64,000 nucleotides of DNA, taken from a virus. The translations under genes were made by a program, and so were the position numbers. Shown here in pieces: positions 53,770 to 60,385 of this stretch. The notes below the pieces were generated by a model. The model was not told the DNA's origin, searched no databases, and was given only the letters and a program-made list of their open reading frames with translations. Position 1 is the first letter of the stretch. Every line of letters starts with the position of its first letter. The stretch spans positions 1 through 64,000 of the IMG/VR virus record IMGVR_UViG_3300020220_000019; one strand, given 5' to 3'.

Positions 53770-54066
53770 GTTGTGAAGCCATGAGTCGTAGCAGTCTTGG
53801 GCGGCTGCAACGGTTCCCTTGCTGAACGCCTCAGGGAAGGCGATTGGAACGGCACACCACGAAACATCTTCCTCAAAGTATTGATCGGAGGTGAACGAAA
53901 GGTTGCGTAGGTGCTCGGGCATCTGATTGAAACGCTCACGGGACAGAAGGTAGCCTCCGTGTCCTGCGGTGCTGAGGAAGTGGATTCCGTCAGCCACTTT
54001 CTGAGTGTCAAGAATCTTTCCCCACGGGCAGGGTGCGCCTTCGCGGTACATTGCTTGGTTCGACAT
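53749..54066 (-). CDS. DUF7007-like protein, 105 aa
   Basis: CPWGKILDTQKVADGIHFLS followed by TAGHGGYLLSRERF, MPEHLRNLSF and FEEDVSWCAVPIAFPEAF. This PWG/GI.FxST/HGG/YEED pattern is frequent in phage and plasmid proteins of unknown role. The stop lies inside the next leader. Confidence 0.65.
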   Translation of the reverse strand: MSNQAMYREGAPCPWGKILDTQKVADGIHFLSTAGHGGYLLSRERFNQMPEHLRNLSFTSDQYFEEDVSWCAVPIAFPEAFSKGTVAAAQDCYDSWLHNNLSSGK

Positions 54067-54109
54067 GGGTTCTCCTTGTCGGATTAGTTTATTTCCCCGA
54101 TGAAAGATT
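54067..54109 (-). promoter_or_regulatory. Right-arm leader before gene 54066
   Basis: CTTTCATCGGGG-AAATAAACTAATCC-GACAAGGAGAACCC. Confidence 0.8.
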
Positions 54110-54113
54110 GTTG

Positions 54114-54383
54114 CTAGTTCGTGTAGTAGGCGTTGAGATTCAGCACCTTCTTGGTGATCTGTACGCCCCGTCGAATGTCGGTGATGCGGTCAAACAGTTT
54201 GCGCTTCGGAATGTATCCGTTCGTGACGGCCTCGTTTCCGATGCCACACTTGCGCTGAAGTTGCCATCCGCCGTAGGATCCCTGCAAGCAGAACGATCCT
54301 TCCTGCCCCATCGTGTAGCCGAGGAGCGAGTTCAGTTCGATCACAGCGCGATCCAAGTCCTTGATGGTGATTCGGGTGTTCAT
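54114..54383 (-). CDS. Unknown protein, 89 aa
   Basis: The ATG at 54383, directly after the leader, gives MNTRITIKDLDRAVIELNSL. GSYGGWQLQRKCGIG is a motif also recalled from small phage proteins. The longer upstream frame runs through the leader and is rejected. Confidence 0.7.
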   Translation of the reverse strand: MNTRITIKDLDRAVIELNSLLGYTMGQEGSFCLQGSYGGWQLQRKCGIGNEAVTNGYIPKRKLFDRITDIRRGVQITKKVLNLNAYYTN

Positions 54384-54427
54384 GGGTTCTCTTTGCCCGA
54401 TTAGTTTATTTGCCCGATGAAAGATTG
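54384..54427 (-). promoter_or_regulatory. Right-arm leader before gene 54383
   Basis: CTTTCATCGGGC-AAATAAACTAATCG-GGCAAAGAGAACCC; the GGAG is GAGA-like here, a weaker ribosome site. Confidence 0.75.
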
Positions 54428-54429
54428 GA

Positions 54430-54500
54430 GGGGCGTGGTCAGGAACGCACCCGTTGGCTACCCGCCACAGGATCTCGTCAGAGAATCCCTGCCACGCCCC
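54430..54500 (-). terminator. Long-range inverted repeat, probable terminator
   Basis: GGGGCGTGG (minus, 5') pairs with CCACGCCCC across about 50 bases. It follows the gene ending at 54513 and precedes a leader. Confidence 0.5.
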
Positions 54501-54512
54501 ATGATGCACCCA

Positions 54513-54791
54513 TTAGGCAAACTTGATCTTGACGGAGAGAATCTTGCCGTAGCGGTCACGCTTGACATAGACAGGGTATTCCCCGTCACCTGAATAGGTG
54601 GAGGAGGCAAACGCAAGGCCACCGAACTCACCGCAGAGGTTCTCCGACAGGGTGACAGCGCAAGCACCTGCGTAGTTCAGACCCGCCTTGTCGGTGCTTT
54701 CGCTCTCAAAGTCCTTCTTGATGTAGCACGGGTCGATGATCATGATCTGACCGCTATCGACCGAGATGTAGCCTTCCTTCTTGTAAGTCAT
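54513..54791 (-). CDS. Conserved phage-type protein with SGQIMIIDPCYI motif, 92 aa
   Basis: VDSGQIMIIDPCYIKKDF near 11-28 and GEYPVYVKRDRYGKILSVKI at the end match a beta-sandwich-like family common in phages and bacteria (DPCYx), function unknown. Confidence 0.7.
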   Translation of the reverse strand: MTYKKEGYISVDSGQIMIIDPCYIKKDFESESTDKAGLNYAGACAVTLSENLCGEFGGLAFASSTYSGDGEYPVYVKRDRYGKILSVKIKFA

Positions 54792-54792
54792 T

Positions 54793-54836
54793 CGGTTCTC
54801 CTTGTCGGATTAGTTTATTTGCCCGATGAAAGTTTC
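54793..54836 (-). promoter_or_regulatory. Right-arm leader before gene 54791
   Basis: CTTTCATCGGGC-AAATAAACTAATCC-GACAAGGAGAACC. Confidence 0.8.
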
Positions 54837-55074
54837 AGACGGTAATGAAACTCGTCCCCTTGCCGTCCTTCGGCCAACGGTAATCTCCCGTGTTAACCCA
54901 CTCATGGAACGGTGCGACAGTCCCGTCCAGGGTCACGATGAGGAGGGCATCGCAGTTCCCACAATCGGTGGTGGAACCCGCGATTTGGTCGAAAGACTTC
55001 AACTCAGGACTGAAGAAGCCCCCGCTGTTGCAGCAGGGGCAGGTGAACGAGACGCGGAGCGGAGTCGTGTTCAT
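54835..55074 (-). CDS. Zinc-ribbon-like protein, 79 aa
   Basis: Start at the ATG 55074, 13 bases after the previous gene and without its own leader. CPCCNSGGFF and CGNCDALL give a C-x2-C...C-x2-C pair that could bind zinc. Probably co-transcribed with the gene before it. Confidence 0.65.
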   Translation of the reverse strand: MNTTPLRVSFTCPCCNSGGFFSPELKSFDQIAGSTTDCGNCDALLIVTLDGTVAPFHEWVNTGDYRWPKDGKGTSFITV

Positions 55075-55087
55075 TGGTTGATCCTCG

Positions 55088-55327
55088 TCAGGTGGCGGGT
55101 GCGAACTTGCTCCACTCGCTCGGGCTGTATTCGTCCTGCCAACGCTCAATGAAGTCGCTGATGATGTCGTGAACCTCGTCCTCGTTCGGGACGGAGCGGT
55201 CAGCCTTAGCCCAAGCGGTCACGATGGCGTTGCCAGTGCTGCCCTTGCAGAGGCTGATGGTGTCCTCGTAGACGAAGACGATCATGTTCGGGTATTCGGG
55301 GTTGGACTTGACGAAGTGGACGATCAT
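55088..55327 (-). CDS. Unknown protein, 79 aa
   Basis: Acidic, alpha/beta composition (NMIVFVYEDTISLCKGSTGN); no family recognised. Leader upstream. Confidence 0.65.
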   Translation of the reverse strand: MIVHFVKSNPEYPNMIVFVYEDTISLCKGSTGNAIVTAWAKADRSVPNEDEVHDIISDFIERWQDEYSPSEWSKFAPAT

Positions 55328-55331
55328 GGCT

Positions 55332-55374
55332 GGGTTCTCCTTGTCCAGTTAGTTTATTTCCCCGATGCAAGTTC
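55332..55374 (-). promoter_or_regulatory. Right-arm leader before gene 55327
   Basis: CTTGCATCGGGG-AAATAAACTAACTG-GACAAGGAGAACCC. Confidence 0.8.
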
Positions 55375-55383
55375 GTAAGGTGA

Positions 55384-55418
55384 CGGGGTGGACAGCCCGC
55401 TCGGACTGCCGCACCCCG
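55384..55418 (-). terminator. G+C-rich hairpin, probable terminator
   Basis: CGGGGTG pairs with CACCCCG around a loop that can fold further; it follows the gene ending at 55433. Confidence 0.5.
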
Positions 55419-55432
55419 CCACACAGGATGGC

Positions 55433-55708
55433 TCAGATTCCCAGTCCGCGATTGTAGACGCTGTTCTGTTCGTCCAGTTCCTCACGGGCTTCGCGCTGCT
55501 CCGGTGTTTCAGAGGCACGGTGGATGATAAACGCCATCCAGTCAAGCGCGTCCTCGAATCCGGTACGAGAAACCTCAACCATCTGCGAGTCCGGGTTTCC
55601 CTTCACGGCGACACGCGGTGCGATGTCCAGTTTCGCCTTCAGACGGTTGATCTCGCTGATGAGGTTCTCTGCGACCTTCGGGCTGATGTCAGTCTTTGAC
55701 TTGCACAT
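55433..55708 (-). CDS. Unknown helical protein, 91 aa
   Basis: KVAENLISEINRLKAKLD then a charged C-terminus (TPEQREAREELDEQN). No family recognised. Leader upstream. Confidence 0.65.
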   Translation of the reverse strand: MCKSKTDISPKVAENLISEINRLKAKLDIAPRVAVKGNPDSQMVEVSRTGFEDALDWMAFIIHRASETPEQREAREELDEQNSVYNRGLGI

Positions 55709-55710
55709 GA

Positions 55711-55752
55711 GACTCTCCTTGTCCAGTTAGTTTATTTACCCGATGAAAGTTT
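55711..55752 (-). promoter_or_regulatory. Right-arm leader before gene 55708
   Basis: CTTTCATCGGGT-AAATAAACTAACTG-GACAAGGAGAG. Confidence 0.8.
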
Positions 55753-56278
55753 CAATGAGCGGGGAAAGCATTCCCCATCTCTTGCGGCGTTCGATGAGGC
55801 GATGCAGCGCAAGCGTCACACGGCAGTCTTGCAAGCAGTAACCAAGCATCAACGGATCCGGCTTGCTCCAATCAATCGGAGGCTTTTCCTTGTGGACTCC
55901 CAAGCGGTATCCCCAAGCCTCAAGCGAGTTCGACCCCTTGCGATCAGGGTTGGTGATGCGGTGTTCGCGGAAGCCGTGGGGAAACATCTTCTTAACGGAC
56001 TTGTAAGTGCAGTTCTTCTTGATCCGGGAGGGAAGCGGTGTTCCACTCCACACCTCCATTGCACGGATATCAAACGCAAGGTTGTGTCCGATCAGCATAT
56101 CAGCAGAGTAAACATGGATCAGACCTATGTTCAGCGTGTCGCTTTCGTAAGAGTATTCCTCTCCGGTGTCTGCGTCAATCGCGCAAAGGCAATGAATCTT
56201 CTTGAGCGAAGAACTGTCTCCCTTGTTCCAAGCATTGAAGTCGATTGCGTTTGTTTCTGCGTCAATCACAAGTCGCAT
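55736..56278 (-). CDS. DnaQ-like 3'-5' exonuclease, like the exonuclease domain of T7-type DNA polymerase
   Basis: 180 residues. Exo I VIDAETNAIDF (4-14), Exo II IGHNLAFDIRAMEVW near 82-96, Exo III YCLQDCRVTLALH near 147-159, together giving the DEDDy acidic residues. GSNSLEAWGYRLGVHKEKP matches the segment after Exo II in T7 DNA polymerase. No polymerase domain follows, so this is a free-standing proofreading or DNA-processing nuclease. The end overlaps the next leader. Confidence 0.82.
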   Translation of the reverse strand: MRLVIDAETNAIDFNAWNKGDSSSLKKIHCLCAIDADTGEEYSYESDTLNIGLIHVYSADMLIGHNLAFDIRAMEVWSGTPLPSRIKKNCTYKSVKKMFPHGFREHRITNPDRKGSNSLEAWGYRLGVHKEKPPIDWSKPDPLMLGYCLQDCRVTLALHRLIERRKRWGMLSPLIETFIG

Positions 56279-56280
56279 TG

Positions 56281-56323
56281 GGTTCTCCTTGTGCAGTTAG
56301 TTTATTTGCCCGATGAAAGTTTC
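56281..56323 (-). promoter_or_regulatory. Right-arm leader before gene 56278
   Basis: CTTTCATCGGGC-AAATAAACTAACTG-CACAAGGAGAACC. Confidence 0.8.
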
Positions 56324-56543
56324 ACTCCCCGAAAGTCCTCTTCATGAACTCCTTGTCTTGAGCCTCCCGATCACGCAAGATTTCGGCTGCAACCTCAGCG
56401 CGATGCACAGGCATCTCTCTTGGGAAGTCAAAGGTTATCCTTACCTTCCCGCTCTTGATCTTTTCAATCCGAATAATTCCAAGCGGTGCGGCAGGATTTC
56501 CGACCACAACTTCTTGGCCTTCTGAACGGGTGATGCTAAGCAT
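56322..56543 (-). CDS. csrA: CsrA-like RNA-binding regulator, paralogue 1
   Basis: 73 residues. MLSITRSEGQEVVVGNP, GIIRIEKIKSGKVRITFDF and PREMPVHRAEVAAEI align along the whole CsrA fold, including the Arg that corresponds to Arg44 of E. coli CsrA (VHR). The C-terminal 18 residues are an extra charged tail. CsrA dimers bind GGA in hairpin loops, often over ribosome-binding sites, to block or stabilise mRNAs. A partial leader precedes it. Confidence 0.85.
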   Translation of the reverse strand: MLSITRSEGQEVVVGNPAAPLGIIRIEKIKSGKVRITFDFPREMPVHRAEVAAEILRDREAQDKEFMKRTFGE

Positions 56544-56547
56544 ATCT

Positions 56548-56585
56548 GTCCTTGTCGGGTTAGTTTATTTGCCCGATGAAAGTTT
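56548..56585 (-). promoter_or_regulatory. Right-arm leader before csrA-like gene 1
   Basis: CTTTCATCGGGC-AAATAAACTAACCC-GACAAGGACAG. The downstream part is altered: GGAC replaces GGAG. Confidence 0.75.
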
Positions 56586-56781
56586 TGGCTGTTGACTCCC
56601 CGCTGTAGACAAGAGTGATGGTCGGTTTTTCAAGACGAGTTTTGTCAATGAAGACCCCGTCGCGCTTGAGATTGTGCATGGCGGTCTTTTCCACCATGCT
56701 GTCTTCGCGTCCCGTCATCGTAATCACCTCCACGGTGACCACGCTCGTCTTCAGTTTCCAACACACATGAAAGGTTTTCAT
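56560..56781 (-). CDS. Unknown protein between two csrA-like genes, 73 aa
   Basis: ATG at 56781 with GAGGAG upstream, four bases after the second CsrA gene. TSVVTVEVITMTG and PTITLVYSGES are beta-rich. No family recognised. Its last codons (FIGQIN) and TAA come from the next leader, in a different frame from the SSGK endings. Confidence 0.65.
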   Translation of the reverse strand: MKTFHVCWKLKTSVVTVEVITMTGREDSMVEKTAMHNLKRDGVFIDKTRLEKPTITLVYSGESTAKTFIGQIN

Positions 56782-56785
56782 TCGA

Positions 56786-56968
56786 TCACTCCTCTTCGCT
56801 GATGATCTCTTCCGCAATCTCGCGGCGGTTCACCGGGACTTCCTTCGGGAACTCAAGTGCCACTTTAACTTGGCTTCCCTTGATGGCTACAATACGGATG
56901 ATCCCAAGCGGTGCGCGTGGCTCACCTATCACGATCTCTTCGCCTTCTCTACGGGTGATTACAAGCAT
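56786..56968 (-). CDS. csrA: CsrA-like RNA-binding regulator, paralogue 2
   Basis: 60 residues, the usual CsrA length. MLVITRREGEEIVIGEP, GIIRIVAIKGSQVKVALEF and PKEVPVNRREIAEEI match the family closely, with the key Arg in VNRRE. Both paralogues share the APLGIIRI segment, so one arose from the other. A second copy may form heterodimers or titrate different RNAs. Leader upstream with GGAGG. Confidence 0.9.
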   Translation of the reverse strand: MLVITRREGEEIVIGEPRAPLGIIRIVAIKGSQVKVALEFPKEVPVNRREIAEEIISEEE

Positions 56969-56971
56969 TTT

Positions 56972-57013
56972 AGCCTCCTTGCTGAAATTAGTTTATTCGA
57001 CTGATGTAAGTTT
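56972..57013 (-). promoter_or_regulatory. Right-arm leader before csrA-like gene 2
   Basis: CTTACATCAGTCG-AATAAACTAATTT-CAGCAAGGAGGCT, a diverged copy with a stronger AAGGAGG site. Confidence 0.7.
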
Positions 57014-57022
57014 GCCAACGCA

Positions 57023-57073
57023 CAGCCCCACCTTTCCCGCGAGAATTTCTCCTCTTTGGGTCTAGTGGGGCTG
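57023..57073 (-). terminator. Terminator-like stem at end of small-RNA candidate
   Basis: CAGCCCCAC pairs with GTGGGGCTG across about 30 bases. It lies between the RNA candidate and the leader of the second CsrA gene. Confidence 0.5.
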
Positions 57074-57274
57074 CGGTGGGTTCCGTTCGCACCCTTTTTA
57101 ACACCTTGAGCGAGGGAAGGATGCCGACGCTCTTTCTCCCCTGCGGCTGCGCATTCACCACAGTTGGAACGCGGTGCTGAAAGTCCGGACTTTCTGCATG
57201 GCGTGGGAGGCGGTAAAGCAGGTTTCCCTGCCGCTCTGAGCCTAATACCCTGTTTATACTCGCTCAGACGAGTC
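57023..57274 (-). ncRNA. Small-RNA candidate next to csrA-like genes
   Basis: About 250 bases with no reading frame over 20 codons, preceded by a leader copy without ribosome site and closed by a terminator-like stem. It contains hairpins ACTCG-TCTGAG-CGAGT, GCGG..AGG-GAAA-CCT..CCGC and the palindrome AAAGTCCGGACTTT, and about eight GGA triplets, some near loops. CsrB/RsmZ-type RNAs sequester CsrA through repeated GGA loops; this one would be a small relative at best. It could instead be an unrelated structured RNA. Confidence 0.45.
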
Positions 57275-57305
57275 CGCAGTTAGTTTATTCCTGCGATGAA
57301 AGTTT
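57275..57305 (-). promoter_or_regulatory. Right-arm leader before small-RNA candidate
   Basis: CTTTCATCGCAGG-AATAAACTAACTGCG and no GGAGAACC or start codon after it. This shows the upstream half of the leader can work without a translation site, favouring promoter function. Confidence 0.7.
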
Positions 57306-57570
57306 ACTTCACATACGAATCAAAGGCACTCTCAATCGCGCCGTTGATGGCATCGTGAACAGGACTCGGGTTGATGGAGAAGATGATGCTGTCCACATCA
57401 TCGTCCGACATTTCACGGTCAAACTCTCGCTTGCCCATCTTCTTAACCTGAGTAGCAAGATCGCTGAACGAGCGATCAAAGACGAAGATCAGGCTGTCCC
57501 CACCATGCGTCTTTTTCATGGCGTTGAGGGCTTCGATATACTGGTCAAGTGTCATGAGTTCTTCGTGCAT
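57304..57570 (-). CDS. Unknown protein, 88 aa
   Basis: LMTLDQYIEALNAMKKTHGG and DSLIFVFDRSFSDLATQVKK; acidic, mixed alpha/beta. No family recognised. Confidence 0.65.
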   Translation of the reverse strand: MHEELMTLDQYIEALNAMKKTHGGDSLIFVFDRSFSDLATQVKKMGKREFDREMSDDDVDSIIFSINPSPVHDAINGAIESAFDSYVK

Positions 57571-57572
57571 TG

Positions 57573-57613
57573 GATTCCTTTGTTTGATTATTTCATTTTC
57601 TCCGATGAAACTT
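57573..57613 (-). promoter_or_regulatory. Degenerate right-arm leader before gene 57570
   Basis: GTTTCATCGGAGAAAATG-AAATAATC-AAACAAAGGAATCC; the central AAATAAACTAATC is altered. Confidence 0.55.
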
Positions 57614-57809
57614 CAGCCTCGGTGTTAGGCTTCTGTTCTGCACGGAGTGAGGAAAGTTGAATTGTCAACGCCTCAAGGTTACGGTTGAGGAGAGCCAGTT
57701 GGTCAACCAAAGTCGGAATGTCACGAAGAATCAGCCTTTGACCCATTACAGTTTCATGGAGTTGAATCACGGGAGTCCCTCTGCGGTGCTGTTGGGAAGG
57801 ATGAAACAT
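57588..57809 (-). CDS. Small helical protein, 73 aa
   Basis: RDIPTLVDQLALLNRNLEAL looks like a short coiled coil. The end EVSSEKMK is encoded by the next leader. Its own leader lacks the GGAG part, so translation may be weak. Confidence 0.55.
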   Translation of the reverse strand: MFHPSQQHRRGTPVIQLHETVMGQRLILRDIPTLVDQLALLNRNLEALTIQLSSLRAEQKPNTEAEVSSEKMK

Positions 57810-57810
57810 T

Positions 57811-57842
57811 GCCTAGTTAGTTTATTTGCCCGATGAAAGTTT
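57811..57842 (-). promoter_or_regulatory. Right-arm leader without GGAG before gene 57809
   Basis: CTTTCATCGGGC-AAATAAACTAACTAGGC then ATG; the ribosome-site half is absent. Confidence 0.7.
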
Positions 57843-58177
57843 CAGAATGAGTCCGTGTTGAACTCGTATTCTTCCATATCCGCCCACTTGCGGATGTTAC
57901 GGGCGATTGCAAGGCGGATGATGTAGCGAGGCTCGGTGTCTAGCGCACCAAACTTCTTTTCATATCCAAGTGCGATGATCTGACGCTCAACCTCACGGAG
58001 CATCTTCGTGGCAGCACCAACCGCAGCGGTGCGACAATTCGTGATGTTGTTCTGAAGTTGACAGTTGATGATGTTATTGATCTTCGCTGCCGCATCCTCT
58101 GACTGACTCCGGTCTCCGTTGTCGGGGGTATACAGTTCGTACTGGTCGGCATCAAAGTTGGCGGGAATGAATGTCAT
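57842..58177 (-). CDS. Unknown protein starting MTFIPANFDA, 111 aa
   Basis: The first ten residues are identical to those of the otherwise unrelated gene at 60341. The rest is helical (AVGAATKMLREVERQIIALG). No family recognised. Leader upstream. Confidence 0.65.
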   Translation of the reverse strand: MTFIPANFDADQYELYTPDNGDRSQSEDAAAKINNIINCQLQNNITNCRTAAVGAATKMLREVERQIIALGYEKKFGALDTEPRYIIRLAIARNIRKWADMEEYEFNTDSF

Positions 58178-58180
58178 GGG

Positions 58181-58222
58181 TGTTCTCCTTGTCCGATTAG
58201 TTTATTCATTGGATGAAACTTT
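58181..58222 (-). promoter_or_regulatory. Right-arm leader before gene 58177
   Basis: GTTTCATCCAATG-AATAAACTAATCG-GACAAGGAGAAC. Confidence 0.75.
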
Positions 58223-58251
58223 CTTTCACGCGGCGGCTAGGCGTACATCGG

Positions 58252-58731
58252 TCAGTCAGTCCACAGCACTGCGCGGAGGCGCAAGATGGTCGCATCGAGT
58301 TCATCGTCACTGATGTCCATGCGCTCTGCAATGGACGCTCCAGTGCGACTGTCGGACAGAGCCTGATAGGCGGCTTCTAGCACAATCGTCAGATCGGAAT
58401 CGGTCCATCCACTGATCGCGGTCTTCGTTGTTGGTGTCGAGTCGTTCCTGCACGGTGCTGGGATCTCCGCCGCGTGGTGCATCCGCGCCGACTGCACCTC
58501 CGCATCGATGCGCCCGACTGTGTTGCCGTTCACATCCTTCAGGATGCGCCCGATGTGCGAGGTGACGGTATCGGTCGCCGTCTCAAGTGCCGTTTCGATG
58601 ACCCAAGGCATCGTGCCGTCGTTGATGATGCGCATGACCTCCTCGTATGCCGCAACGCTCGATCCTCTAGCATCGTCCGGGGCGAATGCGGCGTTGTTGC
58701 ATGCGAGGTTGATTGTGATCTTGATTTGCAT
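58252..58731 (-). CDS. Unknown protein, 159 aa
   Basis: ATG at 58731 with GGAGAACC upstream. The middle is ETALETATDTVTSHIGRILK; the C-terminus (GWTDSDLTIVLEAAYQALSD, ERMDISDDELDATILRLR) is helical. No family recognised. No full leader; it follows the next gene by 26 bases. Confidence 0.6.
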   Translation of the reverse strand: MQIKITINLACNNAAFAPDDARGSSVAAYEEVMRIINDGTMPWVIETALETATDTVTSHIGRILKDVNGNTVGRIDAEVQSARMHHAAEIPAPCRNDSTPTTKTAISGWTDSDLTIVLEAAYQALSDSRTGASIAERMDISDDELDATILRLRAVLWTD

Positions 58732-58757
58732 GGTCAGGTTCTCCAGTGTGAGAGGTA

Positions 58758-59213
58758 TCAGGCAGTGATCTTGGACAGGGGTTTGTGAATCCAGTAACCG
58801 TAGACGCAACGAGTGCCGTCACGGGACGGGTCAAAGGTATCGTTGATTACTCCGTCAATCACGGCGGTGTAATGCTTGCTGACCTGCACAATAAGACGGC
58901 CCTTCGGCAGTTCATCCGAACGCAAATGGGTCTTGCACCCGCTGCCAATTCCCATCGTTGCGACATACTGGAAGCCAAGTGCCTCCATGTAATCGCGGAA
59001 CCACTTGCGCTTGGTGTTCACTCCGTTACTGGCAGATGACTTGTAGCGACCTCCACGGGTGATGCGCTGAGTGCGGCATCCGTTCGACAGGACATCGTAG
59101 ACCTCCTGATACGGAAGCCCGGTGATAATCGCAATCGAACGAGTCACGCAGTCTCCGGTGTGTCCCTTGTATCCGGCAGCGGCTCGTCCTCCATCGTTGT
59201 ACCTGAAGTTCAT
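58758..59213 (-). CDS. Papain-like cysteine-protease-fold phage protein, 151 aa
   Basis: GDCVTRSIAIITGLPYQEVY near 21-40 and SKHYTAVIDGVINDTFD near 112-128 provide ordered Cys, His and Asp/Asn. The start (FRYNDGGRAAAGYKG) is also typical of a family common in phages and often annotated only as hypothetical. Leader upstream. Confidence 0.65.
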   Translation of the reverse strand: MNFRYNDGGRAAAGYKGHTGDCVTRSIAIITGLPYQEVYDVLSNGCRTQRITRGGRYKSSASNGVNTKRKWFRDYMEALGFQYVATMGIGSGCKTHLRSDELPKGRLIVQVSKHYTAVIDGVINDTFDPSRDGTRCVYGYWIHKPLSKITA

Positions 59214-59214
59214 C

Positions 59215-59256
59215 GGGTTCTCCTTGTACAGTTAGTTTATTCCCCGGATGTAAAGT
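59215..59256 (-). promoter_or_regulatory. Right-arm leader before gene 59213
   Basis: CTTTACATCCGGGG-AATAAACTAACTG-TACAAGGAGAACCC; directly follows a terminator hairpin. Confidence 0.8.
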
Positions 59257-59257
59257 T

Positions 59258-59293
59258 GACGGGTAGGAACTTCCGAAGAAGAACCTACCCGTC
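59258..59293 (-). terminator. Near-perfect hairpin, probable terminator
   Basis: GACGGGTAGG pairs with CCTACCCGTC around a short loop, just before the leader at 59215-59256 on the minus strand. Its position between units supports the leader being a promoter. Confidence 0.65.
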
Positions 59294-59317
59294 TAATGGG
59301 GAGGAGAACCCAAAGTC

Positions 59318-59620
59318 TTAACCGACAGCGCGGACAAGCAGGAGAGTCTGAATGGACTCCTCCGCAGCCATCCCTGCGAGATTCGACTGATGATCGTCAG
59401 GAATGTCAAGATTCATCAGAATCTCTTTGATATCATCCCAACGGTCGGTGATGTGTTCGGAGTTGTAGTGGCTCCCGCAAAACTCAGGGGCGAGTTCGCG
59501 GATCATCGACTTCGCACCACCACCACCGTAGACATCGTTCAGCGACAGGTCGAGCATCGTAATTGCGATGAGGCAATTGTTGCAAGCCAACGATTCGTGC
59601 ACGGTCATCTTCTTCGTCAT
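59318..59620 (-). CDS. Unknown protein, 100 aa
   Basis: CNNCLIAITMLDLSLNDVYG and HQSNLAGMAAEESIQTLLLV; helical, with one CxxC. No family recognised. Confidence 0.65.
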   Translation of the reverse strand: MTKKMTVHESLACNNCLIAITMLDLSLNDVYGGGGAKSMIRELAPEFCGSHYNSEHITDRWDDIKEILMNLDIPDDHQSNLAGMAAEESIQTLLLVRAVG

Positions 59621-59663
59621 GGGTTCTCCTTGTCCGATTAGTTTATTCAGCGGATGAAACTTT
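59621..59663 (-). promoter_or_regulatory. Right-arm leader before gene 59620
   Basis: GTTTCATCCGCTG-AATAAACTAATCG-GACAAGGAGAACCC. Confidence 0.8.
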
Positions 59664-59953
59664 CAGAAGTCTTCGTCTTCGTCTTCGTCTTCGTCTTCGT
59701 CCTCATCCATCCACGGTTCGTCATTGTCGTCGTCATCTTCGTCATCTTCGTCATCATCATCCGCCTCTTCGTCGCCATCGGTTGTATCCTCAACAATCTC
59801 TTCAATTTTCTCGAATATGAAGTCAAAGATGTCAGTTTCGTACTGAATCAGTTCTTCCATGACGGCGGCGACCTGTGCTTCGGTAAGTTCAGGGTAGGTC
59901 TGACTGACGATTTCCGGTTCTATATTTAATGTAAATGATTTGATCTTGCCCAT
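59663..59953 (-). CDS. Acidic-tailed protein, 96 aa
   Basis: ATG at 59953 with GAAAGGA. A folded N-terminal part (PELTEAQVAAVMEELIQYE) is followed by about 40 residues almost all Asp/Glu, ending in a DE dipeptide repeat encoded by a six-base tandem repeat (59669-59705). Such tails mimic DNA or bind basic proteins; which applies is unknown. Confidence 0.65.
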   Translation of the reverse strand: MGKIKSFTLNIEPEIVSQTYPELTEAQVAAVMEELIQYETDIFDFIFEKIEEIVEDTTDGDEEADDDDEDDEDDDDNDEPWMDEDEDEDEDEDEDF

Positions 59954-59978
59954 AGGAGTTCCTTTCTGTAGGAACCCT

Positions 59979-60341
59979 TTATCGGCTAGAAACCCACCTA
60001 ACCAAAAGAGAAACCTCGTCAGGGTTAACAAAACCCTTCACATCTTCACTAAAGTCAAAACCATCGGGGCGAACAAAATCGCCGTCAGGGTTGAAGACGG
60101 CAACCTCGGCGTTGGCGCACTCCAGAGTCCCCTTCGGCCCATCAAGAAACATGGTTGAGTCTGCGTTCAAGTCGCGGTTGGAGCAGTAGTTGAACGCTCC
60201 AAACTGTACGGAGATCATCCATCCGTTGGAGAAGGTCATCTGAAAACCCATGTTTCGGCATGAACGGAAGCATGGGTCTTTCGCAACGGTTTTGCCGGGA
60301 TCGGTCAGCATGGCATCAAAGTTGGCGGGAATGAATGTCAT
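59979..60341 (-). CDS. Unknown protein starting MTFIPANFDA, 120 aa
   Basis: Shares its first ten residues and leader with the gene at 58177, then differs. The body (QMTFSNGWMISVQFGAFNYC) recalls small phage proteins of unknown role. The frame ends with WVSSR. Confidence 0.65.
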   Translation of the reverse strand: MTFIPANFDAMLTDPGKTVAKDPCFRSCRNMGFQMTFSNGWMISVQFGAFNYCSNRDLNADSTMFLDGPKGTLECANAEVAVFNPDGDFVRPDGFDFSEDVKGFVNPDEVSLLVRWVSSR

Positions 60342-60344
60342 GGG

Positions 60345-60385
60345 TGTTCTCCTTGTCCAATTAGTTTATTTACATGATGTAACTT
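60345..60385 (-). promoter_or_regulatory. Right-arm leader before gene 60341
   Basis: GTTACATCATGT-AAATAAACTAATTG-GACAAGGAGAAC. Confidence 0.75.

Noticed and set aside
57150-57200. GAAAGTCCGGACTTTC resembling the RNase P RNA segment GAAAGTCCGGGCTCC
   Set aside because: The other conserved RNase P blocks are missing and the word is a simple palindrome.
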